Source: Opitutus sp. GAS368
GTDB taxonomy: Bacteria; Verrucomicrobiota; Verrucomicrobiia; Opitutales; Opitutaceae
Direction: 5' to 3'
Length of the DNA stretch: 37,606 nucleotides
Assembly: GCA_945874455.1 (NCBI GenBank)
Contig: CAMCHO010000024.1
Coordinates: forward strand, 1-37,606
This document shows positions 1-9,056 of this stretch, in pieces. The notes beneath the pieces were generated by a model. That model saw nothing but the letters and a program-made list of their open reading frames with translations, was not told where the DNA came from and did not search any database. Each line of letters starts with the position of its first letter. Positions within the stretch are counted from its first letter, which is position 1. A program made the position numbers and the translations under genes.

Positions 1-1623
1 CGCCCCGAGCGTGGACAACTTCGCGCGCAACGTCGCGTAGTCCACGCGTTGCACGGCGAGTTCGCCGGTGATCGCCATCGAGGCGGCGACGCCGGCGGCT
101 TCGGCGAGGGTCATCCACACGGGCTCCATCCGGATCGAAGTCATCGCGATGTGGCTCGCGGAGCAGCACACCGGAACGAACACGTTGCGGCACTCGCGCT
201 CATGGGGCGTGATTGCCCGGTAGGGAATCTTGTAGATGCCGCGGTGCGTTTCTTCGAGGTAGAGCATCGAGTAGTCGCCGCCTTGCAGCGCGACTTTGCC
301 AGCGAGCGGATGCATCGCGTAAGGCCAGTCATCAACGCCGTAGGAGGCGAGGCCGACGGAGTCGCTGGGGTCCGTCGTTCCCTCCATGTCTTTTTGCGTC
401 ACGACGTAGCTCGACACCATGCGGCGCGCCTCGCGGACGTAAAGCTGGTGTGGCCAGCCGGCCGTGTCGTCGAACTGGCCGGGCGCGAAGCCGACCGCGG
501 CCGCTCTGGTTTTCAGTTTCTCCGGCACGGAGGGATCGGTGCGGAGAAAATGCGTCATGCCGCGCATAAAATCCTGATGGAATTTCCAGATGCGCGCGCG
601 CGTCCGCCAGTCGCCATCGGGATAGGCGGCATTGCAGCCATAGACCGTGGGTGCGACGAGGCTACGGGTGAGGTTGCCGGTCTCCGGGGTGTGGACGCCG
701 CCGGCGGCCTCCTCGTAAACGCCGAGTTTCCTCATGCGGCGTCCCTCGATCTTGATTTTTTGCGTGAAGGCGCGGCGGTAGATTTCGAACGTAAACGGGT
801 CGTAGTCGGCGGGCGGCTCGATGGGGATTTGGTTTTTATCGAGCGTAAATTTCCAGCGGAAGCCGTAACCCATGGTGAGTTTATCGGCGCTGCCGATGGG
901 GCCGGGGGTGTGGTCCTGGAGCAGCGGCAGGAGCCCACTGCGCGGATCGCCAGGTTTCACGTAGGGATCGAGGTCGTAGACGGCGAGCGGGGGCCGGACG
1001 CCGGCGAGGGATTCGCCGTAGTGATCGCGCGACTCGCGGCCGTAGGTGTAGCTCACGCCGGCCTTGGCCATGAGGTCGCCCTCGTAGGAGCAGTCGATGA
1101 ACATCCGCGCGCTCACGGTGACGGCGCCGGCGATTTTCGGTTGAGCGATGGGACAGCCGAAGCGATCGGGCGGAGCGTGATCGAGGACAAGAGACTTGAG
1201 CGTAGCGCCGTCTTTCGTGACGGAGGCAAGCCGATGTTCGTAGAGGATTTCGACGCCGTGCTCCTTCGCGAGGTCGGCGAACATGTGGCGGTATTGCGGA
1301 TCGTTGAGCCCGTCTTTCAGGATTTTTTTCGCGGAGCCGCCCGCCGCCTCGGAGCGGCCCCAGTCGATATGAACGAGTCCGCTGCCGGTCATCCCGCCGA
1401 GCCAACGGCTGGGCTCGATCACGAGGACACGGCGGCCCTCGCGCGCGGCGGCGACGGCAGCGGCGATCCCCGCGGCGTTGCCGGCGTAAACGCAGACATC
1501 GGCGGTGAGGGCGCGAGGTTCGGCAGCACGAAGCGGCAGCAGCGCACCCACGGCGACCACGCCGCCGAGGCGGATGAACGCTCGCCGGTTAGATGGCGTG
1601 GTCAGATGCGCGGAGGGGCCCAT
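1..1623 (-). CDS. FAD-dependent oxidoreductase (FAD_oxidored family), Tat-exported, 3' end outside window
   Basis: Conceptual translation of the minus strand from the ATG at 1623 is open to the window edge (541 codons, no stop seen). The N-terminus has a twin-arginine signal (NRRAFIRLGG, then a hydrophobic stretch ending LPLRAAEP). The mature protein begins with a Rossmann-type FAD-binding segment (DVCVYAGNAAGIAAAVAAA, then EPSRWLGGMTGSGL), with Ala-Gly-Asn replacing the more usual Gly-Gly-Thr in the dinucleotide loop. Further conserved-looking segments are FIDCSYEGDLMAKAGV and YVREARRM, which are typical of the PF12831 FAD-dependent dehydrogenase family. Function is inferred as a periplasmic flavoprotein; the substrate is unknown. 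The start overlaps the upstream TBDR stop (TGATG), which suggests translational coupling and membership of the TBDR operon. Prefolded Tat export fits a protein that loads FAD in the cytoplasm. Confidence 0.88.
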   Translation of the reverse strand, partial: MGPSAHLTTPSNRRAFIRLGGVVAVGALLPLRAAEPRALTADVCVYAGNAAGIAAAVAAAREGRRVLVIEPSRWLGGMTGSGLVHIDWGRSEAAGGSAKKILKDGLNDPQYRHMFADLAKEHGVEILYEHRLASVTKDGATLKSLVLDHAPPDRFGCPIAQPKIAGAVTVSARMFIDCSYEGDLMAKAGVSYTYGRESRDHYGESLAGVRPPLAVYDLDPYVKPGDPRSGLLPLLQDHTPGPIGSADKLTMGYGFRWKFTLDKNQIPIEPPADYDPFTFEIYRRAFTQKIKIEGRRMRKLGVYEEAAGGVHTPETGNLTRSLVAPTVYGCNAAYPDGDWRTRARIWKFHQDFMRGMTHFLRTDPSVPEKLKTRAAAVGFAPGQFDDTAGWPHQLYVREARRMVSSYVVTQKDMEGTTDPSDSVGLASYGVDDWPYAMHPLAGKVALQGGDYSMLYLEETHRGIYKIPYRAITPHERECRNVFVPVCCSASHIAMTSIRMEPVWMTLAEAAGVAASMAITGELAVQRVDYATLRAKLSTLGA

Positions 1624-4600
1624 CAGAACGTCCTCGTGGCCGAGAGGCGGAAGCTGCGCGGCGTGGTGTAGCTGAAGTAGCGCGGGTAACTCACGCGCGC
1701 CGGCGAGGTGAGGTCGCCGTTGGCAGCGCGCAAGCCGATCGTATTGTAGAGCGGGGTGTCGTAGTTGAAGAGATTCGTGATCGAGAGATTCAGATCGACC
1801 TTCTGGCGGCCGAAGAGCTTGACGGGATAGCCGATGGTGGCGGTGCCGAGGAAGTAAGCTTTTTGCCAGACGACCGTGTAAGCATCGACTTTCGGATCGT
1901 CGATGGCGACGAGCGGGTTGGTCGCACTCACGATGGTATCGGCACCGCGGTAGCCGATCACTTGCGGGCCGCGGAATTGCATGCCGTAGCCGAGGCGGAG
2001 GCCGGTGAGTTTGCCGCGGCTGAAGCGGTAGTCGGAGTAGGCATTGGCGGTGTATTTGGTCAGGCGGTTGAGGAGCTGCGTGCCGCTGACCCAATTCGCG
2101 CGACTGGCTTGAAGACTGTTCCACGCATTGACGGTGCTGTTGAGGTCGAGCGAGTTTGCGGTGGTGACGCCGGGCTTCGCGGAGGCGAGGCCGCCGGCAT
2201 CAAGCTGAACGCCGGAATCATCGAGGATCTGTTTGAAGGCAGGCGTCTGGGCGTCGACCCACGCGCGTGTCTGGCGGTAGGCGTCGGTCTGCGAAGCGTT
2301 AGCGAGGCCGACGTTGAGGGTGAGGCGCCAGTTAGCAGCGAGATTGGCGACCGTCTCGAGTTCGTAGCCGCGGCTCTTGCGGTCGAGCGTGTCGTTCCAC
2401 GCGATGGGCACATCGCCGAGGCCGCGGCGGTTGCGGCCGTCGGAGCTGAGATCGCCGACGACGTTGGCGTTGATGATTGCCTGCAGATTACTGAAACCGG
2501 AGGGCTGCGAGATGGAGGCGTCGTTCTCCTTCGACTCGTAGCGGCTGAGGGTGACGTAGAGCTTTGGACCGAAGGAGACGCGGAGGCCATAGTCCTTCCC
2601 CTCGGAGACCGAGGGCGGTGGCGTGCCGTAGTCGATCGTCGTTTTGGTGAAATCGGTGGGGTTGAAGGTCTGCGCGAAATTCGCCCAGACGGAAACGCCG
2701 CGGCCGAGGTTGAAGATGCCGCCGACGGATTTGGTGGGTTTTTTCGTCTGCGTGGGCGGCGGGTTGAAATCGTCTTGGAAACGGTCGCGGGCGTATTGCG
2801 GGAGGGCGACGCCCGTCGTCGCGTCGCGCGGGCGCGTGGCGGGCGCGAGTTGCGAAGGGCCGGTCGCGACACCGGCGGTGTTTTTCGGGACGTAGGTAAG
2901 TTTGAAATAATCGGCGGGCGCGTCTGGGCGGTAGATGAAGTGGTCGCGCGTGAGCACGCCGTAGGTCGCCGGATGATCGAGCGGGCGGAGGAAGAGGCGC
3001 TGGCTGCGGTCGACTTGGTCGGCGCGGAAGGCGCCGAGGACGATGAGGCGTTTTTGCCAGAAGGAAACGTTGGCGGAGGCTTGGTAATATTTCGTGGTGG
3101 CGTCGCTGAAGACCGTGGCGTCGTTGCGGTCGGAGCCGAGAACCCAGAGCGGATTGTAGGTGCGGGAAGTGCCGGCGCTGGGATCGACGAGCGTGATGGA
3201 CTTCATCTCGGTGAGTTCGCGCTCGCGCTGGTTCCAATAGTAACGGTAACGCAGCGTCTGCGTGCGCGTGCTGCTGACGAGGCCCCAAGCGCGGGGATCG
3301 GCGTCGAAGGGAATCATGTAATATTCGCGGGAGCGGAAGAGCTGCTGGTTTTCGTGAGCGCCGATGAGATTGGCGCGAACATCGAACCAGCGAGTGCTCT
3401 TGGCGTAGGCGGCGGCGAAACGCAGAGCCTTGTTGGTGGTGTCGACTTTCTGGCGCTCGGGGCGGCTGAATTCGTTGTAGGGCTGGAGGAAGTTCGGGTT
3501 CGCGGCGCCGTCGGGGAGGAGACGGTTGATGTCGATGAACGTGTTTTGGTAGCCCTGATTGGTGTAGTAATCGATGAGGCCGTAGCTGAAGAGCTTGTTA
3601 ACGCCGCCGGAGAGCTGGACGTTGAGTGATTCGCCGAGGCGCTGGTCGATGAACATCGTGGCGTCGCGGAAGCGGTTAATCGCGGTGGGATTCGGCCCGA
3701 TGTTGGTGAACGAGCGGCTCGGCACGCGGAACGCGGAACCGGCAATCGCCGCGTCGTAGATGCCGGGCGTGATCATGGGCGTGTCGATGAGCGGTCCGCC
3801 GTTAAAGCCGAGGTTGCCGCCGCTGGCCGCGGTGAGGCCGTTGACGGAGCGGTTGCCGCCGAAAAACGTGGTCTGCATCATGCCCGTGTAGCTGAGCGCG
3901 GTGTCGAAGCCGCGGCCGGAGGCGGGCGAGACGATCCAGCTATTGGTGCCGACGCGCGAGGCACCGAAGGCGGACTGGCTGGGGAGCGTGGCGGCCTGGA
4001 GACCCGAGTAAACGGTCCGGCCGTCCCAGCCGGTGAAGGAGTCGTTGAGGGTGTTCATACCCGCGGTGACTTTCTGTTCGTAATAGTCGCCGATGAGCGA
4101 GACGCGGGTGGTGCGCGTGGGCTCGACGGTGAGCGAGGGCGAGACGCCGCGGCGCTGCGTGCGTTCCCAATCGCGAAACGTGTGGGTGTCCTGCCAGGTG
4201 GTGACGACGCGCGCGGCGATCTTGTTTTTCAGCGCGTAGTTGGCATCGACGGTGGCGCGGAGGGAATCCCACGAACCATACTCAGCGCGGACCTCGGTGG
4301 CGTTACGGCCAAGACGGGCGCTTTTCACGACGGCGTTGGACGTGCCACTGATGGTGCCTGTGCCGAAGAGGATCGAGTTGGGGCCGCGCGCGTAGTCCAT
4401 GCGCTCGAGGTTGTAGGTCGAGGGATTGGAACCGCCGGTGAAGAAGTTGCGGTTGACGGCATTGGAGCCGACGCCGCGGATCGTGCTGCTGCCGGTGCCG
4501 CCGAAGAGCTGGCCACCGCCATCGTCGGGCGTCGTTGTCGCGCTGACGGTCCAGTTGATGGCCTCGTTGAGATCGCTCAGGTTGAGCGCGTCGAGGAATT

Positions 4601-4838
4601 CGCGGGTCTGCACGGAGTAGGCGACGGGCGTGTCGACGAGATCGGTCGCGAGCCGTCCGCCGGCGAGCGAGCTGGCGGCGACGAAGCCGACGTCCTTCGA
4701 CGTGTTCACCTCGAAGGGCGAGAGCGTGACGAGGGGCTGAGTCGAGGCGGCCGACGCGGGCGCGGTTTGAGCGAAGGTCGCGGTCGAGTAGCCGAGCAGG
4801 CCGACGAAGAGGAGAGCAATCAGACGAAGGTGGTTCAC
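1623..4838 (-). CDS. TonB-dependent receptor, second of tandem pair
   Basis: An outer-membrane TBDR of 1071 aa. It has a Sec signal peptide (hydrophobic core about residues 5-20, cleavage near TFAQ), then the LSPFEVNTSKDVGF motif that serves as the TonB-box region in these receptors. A plug domain follows (about 50-200; DTPVAYSVQTREFLD, IRGVGSNAVNRNFF, YARGPNSILFG), then a long beta-barrel ending in an aromatic residue (RLSATRTF), as expected for outer-membrane barrels. The ligand is unknown. The start is GTG, 18 nt after the stop of the upstream paralogue, with a pyrimidine-rich leader and no Shine-Dalgarno sequence. The two receptors are strikingly alike in the plug N-terminus, so a tandem duplication is likely. 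The downstream oxidoreductase overlaps its stop codon by one base, so these form one operon. Confidence 0.93.
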   Translation of the reverse strand: MNHLRLIALLFVGLLGYSTATFAQTAPASAASTQPLVTLSPFEVNTSKDVGFVAASSLAGGRLATDLVDTPVAYSVQTREFLDALNLSDLNEAINWTVSATTTPDDGGGQLFGGTGSSTIRGVGSNAVNRNFFTGGSNPSTYNLERMDYARGPNSILFGTGTISGTSNAVVKSARLGRNATEVRAEYGSWDSLRATVDANYALKNKIAARVVTTWQDTHTFRDWERTQRRGVSPSLTVEPTRTTRVSLIGDYYEQKVTAGMNTLNDSFTGWDGRTVYSGLQAATLPSQSAFGASRVGTNSWIVSPASGRGFDTALSYTGMMQTTFFGGNRSVNGLTAASGGNLGFNGGPLIDTPMITPGIYDAAIAGSAFRVPSRSFTNIGPNPTAINRFRDATMFIDQRLGESLNVQLSGGVNKLFSYGLIDYYTNQGYQNTFIDINRLLPDGAANPNFLQPYNEFSRPERQKVDTTNKALRFAAAYAKSTRWFDVRANLIGAHENQQLFRSREYYMIPFDADPRAWGLVSSTRTQTLRYRYYWNQRERELTEMKSITLVDPSAGTSRTYNPLWVLGSDRNDATVFSDATTKYYQASANVSFWQKRLIVLGAFRADQVDRSQRLFLRPLDHPATYGVLTRDHFIYRPDAPADYFKLTYVPKNTAGVATGPSQLAPATRPRDATTGVALPQYARDRFQDDFNPPPTQTKKPTKSVGGIFNLGRGVSVWANFAQTFNPTDFTKTTIDYGTPPPSVSEGKDYGLRVSFGPKLYVTLSRYESKENDASISQPSGFSNLQAIINANVVGDLSSDGRNRRGLGDVPIAWNDTLDRKSRGYELETVANLAANWRLTLNVGLANASQTDAYRQTRAWVDAQTPAFKQILDDSGVQLDAGGLASAKPGVTTANSLDLNSTVNAWNSLQASRANWVSGTQLLNRLTKYTANAYSDYRFSRGKLTGLRLGYGMQFRGPQVIGYRGADTIVSATNPLVAIDDPKVDAYTVVWQKAYFLGTATIGYPVKLFGRQKVDLNLSITNLFNYDTPLYNTIGLRAANGDLTSPARVSYPRYFSYTTPRSFRLSATRTF

Positions 4839-4856
4839 GAGGGGGAGTAATGATTA

Positions 4857-7800
4857 TTAAAAGTCGAGGCGCGCGGTCAGTGTCCAGTTGATCGGCGTGC
4901 GATAAGAGAAGCCCGCGGGCACAGTGTAAACCGCGGGCGAGGTGACATCGGCGTTGCGGTTGCGCAGGATCGTGTTGCTCGTCTGGCCGCCGGGGAGATT
5001 CACAAAATACATCGGGGTCGTGTTATTGAGCACGTTTTGGATGTTGAGGTTGAAGCTCACGGTGCGGCGATCGCGCAGCTTCCAGTTGTAGCCGAAGCGC
5101 ACATCGGCGGTCGTGTGCGGACGCGAATAAACCGGCGTGTAGGCATCCACCGAGGGATCGTCGATCGCGGCGGCGGGGTTGGCGGGATTCACGATGGTGT
5201 CGGCGCCGCGGTAGCCGACGACCATCTTGCCGCGATAGCGGACGCCGAAGCCGGCGGAGAGCCCCTTGAGCAGGCCCTCGCGAAACGAATAGTCGGTGCC
5301 GAGGTTCGAGGTGTAGTCGGTGGCGCCCGCGAGTGTCTGCGCGCCGGTGACGAGGTTGGGAATCGTGGTCGTTTGGAGGGTGTTCCAAGCATTCACGGCG
5401 TTGTTGACGGCGCCTTGGTTGATGCGGGTCGGGTCGTTCACGGCGGGATTGATCGTCGCGACGTTGGTCGAGCTAATGAGCACGCCGGCATCGGCGAGGA
5501 TCTGGCGCGCGACGGCGTCCTTCGCGACGATAAACGCGCGACTGTCGGGGGCGATTTCCTTTTGGGTGCCGCGGGTGTGGGCCATATTAAAGAGCAGGCG
5601 CCAAGACGATGTGAGGTTGGCGGTGATCTCGAGTTCGAGACCCTTGGATTCCTGGGTCTGCGTGTCGCGGACGACCACGGGGAGGAGGCCTTCGTTGCGC
5701 GCGTTGCGCCCGCCGGGGCTGAGGTCTCCAATGACGGGCGTGCTGGAGATCGTGTTGAAGCTGCCGATGAGGCCGCCGGGCGCGTTGACCGGGGAGAGGT
5801 TCTGATTCGAAGTGAACCAACCGAGGCTCATCGAGACGCGGCCGCCCAGCGGAGTCAGACGGATGCCGGCGTCGATGCCTCGCGAAGCGGAAGGCGGGAG
5901 CAGCGAACTGTCGAGGCGCTGCACGAGGAGATTCGGGTTAAACGTGGTCGCGAGATTGCTGTAGAAGCCGAGCCATTTCGTGGCGTTGAACGTGGCGCCC
6001 ACCGAGAAGGTGTTGGAGGCAACGTTGAGCGCGGGCGGGTTGTAGTCGTCGCGGAAACGGTCGCTGGCGTATTGCGGCTGCGGAAGAATGTTGCCGGCGG
6101 CGACCGTGGCGGTGGCGGGCACGGTGAGACGCGGCCGGTTGTCGGCTGGCTGCGCGGGACCGGTCGCGACCCCGGCGGCGTTTTTCGGGATGAACGTGAG
6201 TGTGGCCCAATCCTTCGGCGCGGCAGGTTTGAAGATGATGTTGCTGCCCGTCCAGCCGGCAGCGTAGTCGCCGGGGAGGAGCGTGTTCTTCGTCTCGAGA
6301 TTGGTGATGTCGCGGCGCGCGGCGCCGATGAGCACGAGCCGGTTTTTGAAGAGGCTGAAATTGACCGCGGCCATCACGTGTTTGAATTTCGTGATGTTAT
6401 CCGCGCTGTTGTCCTTACGCGTGGCGTCGAGGATGTGCTGCGGAGTCACCGTCGTCGTGGTGCCGTCCGGATTGCGCAACGTGAGCGGACCCTGTTCGGT
6501 ATTATAGAAATCGCGGCCGCCCTGATTGAGGTAGAGGCGGTGCCAGAGCGCGGTGCTGGCCTGCGATTGCGACCAATAGCGCGCGTCGGGTCCGATGCTT
6601 TGCAGCGGCAACAGGTAGAGAAAGCTGCGTTTCGACTGGAGCTGATAGTTGGCGCCGCCACCGAGGGCGAACTGCAGTTTGCCGATCCCGGTCTCCTTGA
6701 TGTAGGCGGCCGAGGCGCGCGCGCTGCTCAGTTCGTAGCCGCGCAGGTTCTGGTAACTCCAGAATTCGGTGTAGGGCTGGCGGAAGTTCGGGTTCGGGGC
6801 GCCGTTGGGGAGCGTCTGCGAGATGTCGATGTAAACGGTGTTGGCGCCGCGGTTGATCGCGTTGTTGCCGTCGATGGTCACCTTGTTGGTGTCGCCGGCG
6901 ATTTCGAAAAAGAGGGCGCTGCCGATACGGTGGTTCAGCGTGAGGGACACGTCGCGGGCGACCTGCGCCTGCGTCGGTTTTTTACTCGTCCAGAGATTCG
7001 TGGTTTCCTGCGTGGGGATGCGGAATCCTGGCGAGCCGGCCAGGACGGCGTCGTAACGTCCGGCGGGCACTTCGAAGCCATCGATCATGGGCTGCCCGCT
7101 GAAGTTGACGCTGGCGCTGGTGATCGCGCGGCCGCCGATGAGATTGCGGTTGGCGGCGGTGCCGTTGCCGGTCGCGCCTTTCGTGCGGAGGACGTTCGCG
7201 AAATTCATGACTTGGCCGGTGCCGAACGCCGTGGGATCGAACACCCAGAGCGGGGCGAAGAGCGGGTTCGCGTTATTGGTGCCATAGGCGACGCCGGCGG
7301 CGGCCTGCTGCGCGGCGGTCGGCACTTCGGGCGAGCCCGGCAGGACCGCACCGGCGTAGGTTGTCCGGCCATCCCACGCGGAAACCTGATCGGTGAGAAA
7401 CGTCGGAAACGTCTTCTGCTGCGTCTCGGCGTATTCGCCCTCGGCGCGAAGGGTGGTGTTCTGGGTAAGGTGATACGTGCTGGCGATGAAGACGGCCTTC
7501 TTCCGGCGCCACTCGTTCTCGCGGTACGTGTCGCCACGCTCCCACATGCCGGCGACACGCACGGCCGCCTTGTCATTGATGGGCTGGTTCACGTCGACCG
7601 TCGCGCGGAACTTGTTCCACGACCCGAGCTGCAGCTGTGTCTGGCGAATCGTTTTTCCGGTGAGCGCCTGCTTCGTGACCGAGACCGGCGTGCCGCCGAA
7701 CTGCGCGGCGCCAAAGAGAATGGCGTTGGGCCCGCGCGCGAAATCGAAGCGGTCGAGCGCGTAGCTGTCGGTGTTGTGGTTGAACGGGAAAAAATTCCGC

Positions 7801-8216
7801 ATCGGGTAGTTCGATTCGCCGGGCGCGGCGCCGCGGATCGTGATGTTAATGGCGGGCGAAAAACCGAAGCCTTGGTCCACGTTGTTGCCGGGGTTGTAGG
7901 TGGTGTTAACCGACCACTCCATCGCCTGCGTGAGATCGGTGATGTTGAAGGCGTCGAGAAATTCCTTCGTGAGCACCGAGTAGGCGACGGGCGTGTCCTT
8001 GAGCTCGGTGTTGAGCCGTCCGCCGGCGAGCGCGCTCGTGGCGACGAAGCCCTCGTCGCGGCTCGTGTTCACCTCGAAGGGCGAGAGCGTGATGGTCGAG
8101 TCTTTCCCGGCAGAACTCGAGGCGGGAGCCGGCGCGGTCTGCGCCGAGGCAACGGCAACGGCAGCGGCGAACGTGGCGAGCGCGACGGTGAGGCGCGCAG
8201 TGAGGGATTGCTTCAT
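4857..8216 (-). CDS. TonB-dependent receptor, first of tandem pair
   Basis: A TBDR of 1119 aa, the first gene of the operon. Signal peptide at residues 1-25 (cleavage after AVASA), then TLSPFEVNTSRDEGF as the TonB-box-like segment. The plug domain includes KDTPVAYSVLTKEFLDAF, ITIRGAAPGESNYPMRNFF and FARGPNAILFGAAQFGG; the barrel ends WTLTARLDF. The plug N-terminus is closely related to the next receptor, while the barrel loops differ, as expected if the two take up related but distinct ligands. The ligand cannot be read from the sequence. It lies directly downstream of a two-component system and behind a palindromic site identical in type to the one before the regulator gene, so control by that regulator is inferred. 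Confidence 0.94.
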   Translation of the reverse strand: MKQSLTARLTVALATFAAAVAVASAQTAPAPASSSAGKDSTITLSPFEVNTSRDEGFVATSALAGGRLNTELKDTPVAYSVLTKEFLDAFNITDLTQAMEWSVNTTYNPGNNVDQGFGFSPAINITIRGAAPGESNYPMRNFFPFNHNTDSYALDRFDFARGPNAILFGAAQFGGTPVSVTKQALTGKTIRQTQLQLGSWNKFRATVDVNQPINDKAAVRVAGMWERGDTYRENEWRRKKAVFIASTYHLTQNTTLRAEGEYAETQQKTFPTFLTDQVSAWDGRTTYAGAVLPGSPEVPTAAQQAAAGVAYGTNNANPLFAPLWVFDPTAFGTGQVMNFANVLRTKGATGNGTAANRNLIGGRAITSASVNFSGQPMIDGFEVPAGRYDAVLAGSPGFRIPTQETTNLWTSKKPTQAQVARDVSLTLNHRIGSALFFEIAGDTNKVTIDGNNAINRGANTVYIDISQTLPNGAPNPNFRQPYTEFWSYQNLRGYELSSARASAAYIKETGIGKLQFALGGGANYQLQSKRSFLYLLPLQSIGPDARYWSQSQASTALWHRLYLNQGGRDFYNTEQGPLTLRNPDGTTTTVTPQHILDATRKDNSADNITKFKHVMAAVNFSLFKNRLVLIGAARRDITNLETKNTLLPGDYAAGWTGSNIIFKPAAPKDWATLTFIPKNAAGVATGPAQPADNRPRLTVPATATVAAGNILPQPQYASDRFRDDYNPPALNVASNTFSVGATFNATKWLGFYSNLATTFNPNLLVQRLDSSLLPPSASRGIDAGIRLTPLGGRVSMSLGWFTSNQNLSPVNAPGGLIGSFNTISSTPVIGDLSPGGRNARNEGLLPVVVRDTQTQESKGLELEITANLTSSWRLLFNMAHTRGTQKEIAPDSRAFIVAKDAVARQILADAGVLISSTNVATINPAVNDPTRINQGAVNNAVNAWNTLQTTTIPNLVTGAQTLAGATDYTSNLGTDYSFREGLLKGLSAGFGVRYRGKMVVGYRGADTIVNPANPAAAIDDPSVDAYTPVYSRPHTTADVRFGYNWKLRDRRTVSFNLNIQNVLNNTTPMYFVNLPGGQTSNTILRNRNADVTSPAVYTVPAGFSYRTPINWTLTARLDF

Positions 8217-8286
8217 GGTGGTAGGGTGTGAGTGGGGCGCTTCCCGTGGTCGTCAGCGACAGGCCGCGATGCCATAGGATGAGCAG

Positions 8287-8335
8287 AGAGTACAGCCACG
8301 CCGCAAGCGCGCGCTATTGTCCGATCGGCCAATAG
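8287..8335 (-). promoter_or_regulatory. Putative response-regulator operator and -10 element of the TBDR operon
   Basis: A 22-bp near-perfect palindrome (CTATTG, 10 bp, CAATAG; one mismatch between the halves) at 8314-8335 begins 10 bp after the regulator stop codon. On the minus strand a -10-like TACTCT lies at 8287-8292, separated by 21 bp. The same palindrome and spacing occur before the regulator gene (9001-9050). With the -10 placed here, the palindrome centres near -45, where an activator overlapping the -35 region would bind. Operator identity is inferred. Confidence 0.65.
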
Positions 8336-8344
8336 ACCCCACGT

Positions 8345-8974
8345 TCAGACCTTCAGCAAACCACGTTCAAAACCGCGGGCGACGGCCTCGGCGCGGTCGG
8401 CCGCCTGCAATTTGCAGAGCAACGCGCCGACGTGCGCCTTGGCGGTGCGCTCGGAGATACCGAGCAACCGGCCGATGTCGGCATTGGTGAAACCCTGCCG
8501 CACCAAGCCCAATACCTCCAGCTCACGTCGGGAAACGGCTCCGCTCTCCTCGCCCGCCGCGAGTTGCCGGGCCACCGATTCGCCGATGACGCGCGCGCCG
8601 GCGCATACCTCGCGGATCGCCGCGACCAGTTCCGCGCGGCGCACATTCTTGGTCACGTAGCCGCCGGCTCCGGCCTTGAGCGCGTGCCGGACGTCCTCGG
8701 GAGCCTCGGAGGAGGTGAGCATGAGCACCCGCGCATCGGGAAACTCGGCGCGTAACCGTTCCAGCGTCTCGATCCCGTCCATGCCCGCCATGCTGAGATC
8801 CAGCAGCATCACGTCCGGACGGAGCGTGCGCCATAACGCGATGGCCGACGCACCATCATCGGCTTCGGCGACCACTGTGATCCCGGGTTCGTAGTTCAAC
8901 ACGTTGGCCAAACCAGCGCGCAGCACCGGGTGGTCATCGACCAGCAGGAGACGGATTTTCGGGACGTTCGGCAT
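8345..8974 (-). CDS. NarL/FixJ (LuxR-type) response regulator
   Basis: A 209-aa response regulator. The receiver domain occupies about residues 6-122: acidic pair D13/D14 (LLVDDHPVLR), phosphoacceptor D59 (VMLLDLSM), T87 and K109 (GYVTKN). The C-terminal LuxR/GerE helix-turn-helix spans about 146-190 (SRRELEVLGLVRQGFTN, then ERTAKAHVGALLCKL). All key residues are present, so it should be phosphorylatable and DNA-binding. It lies 82 bp downstream of the histidine kinase, its obvious partner, and upstream of the TBDR operon. A palindrome just before the gene and another before the TBDR operon suggest autoregulation and direct control of uptake. Confidence 0.96.
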   Translation of the reverse strand: MPNVPKIRLLLVDDHPVLRAGLANVLNYEPGITVVAEADDGASAIALWRTLRPDVMLLDLSMAGMDGIETLERLRAEFPDARVLMLTSSEAPEDVRHALKAGAGGYVTKNVRRAELVAAIREVCAGARVIGESVARQLAAGEESGAVSRRELEVLGLVRQGFTNADIGRLLGISERTAKAHVGALLCKLQAADRAEAVARGFERGLLKV

Positions 8975-9000
8975 GACTGGCGGGTGGGTGTTTATCGGCA

Positions 9001-9050
9001 GGAGTATGCGCGCGGCTCGCAGTGGACGCTATTGTCCGATCGACCAATAG
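9001..9050 (-). promoter_or_regulatory. Putative operator and -10 element of the response regulator gene
   Basis: A 22-bp palindrome at 9029-9050 differs at one base from the site at 8314-8335; the CTATTG and CAATAG hexamers are identical. A TACTCC -10-like element lies at 9001-9006 on the minus strand, 22 bp downstream. The site is in the 82-bp gap between the kinase and regulator genes, starting 6 bp after the kinase stop. It would allow the regulator gene to be transcribed separately from the kinase and to be autoregulated. Confidence 0.62.
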
Positions 9051-9056
9051 GGCACC

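Noticed and set aside
49-1671. Long plus-strand open frame opposite the FAD oxidoreductase
   Set aside because: Arg/Ala/Gly-rich product with no domain character, exactly opposite a gene with clear Tat signal and FAD motifs; a GC-rich antisense artefact.
5037-8231. Plus-strand frame of over 1000 codons opposite a TBDR (similar ones at 1593-3629, 16082-19048, 20009-23104, 33789-36347)
   Set aside because: Every TBDR has such a mirror frame because third-position GC bias removes stops from one antisense frame. The products look like random Val/Glu/Arg/Ala sequence.
8314-9050. The two CTATTG palindromes as transcription terminators, since both follow stop codons
   Set aside because: No T-tract and almost no loop, and each is followed at matched distance by a -10-like element; operators explain more.
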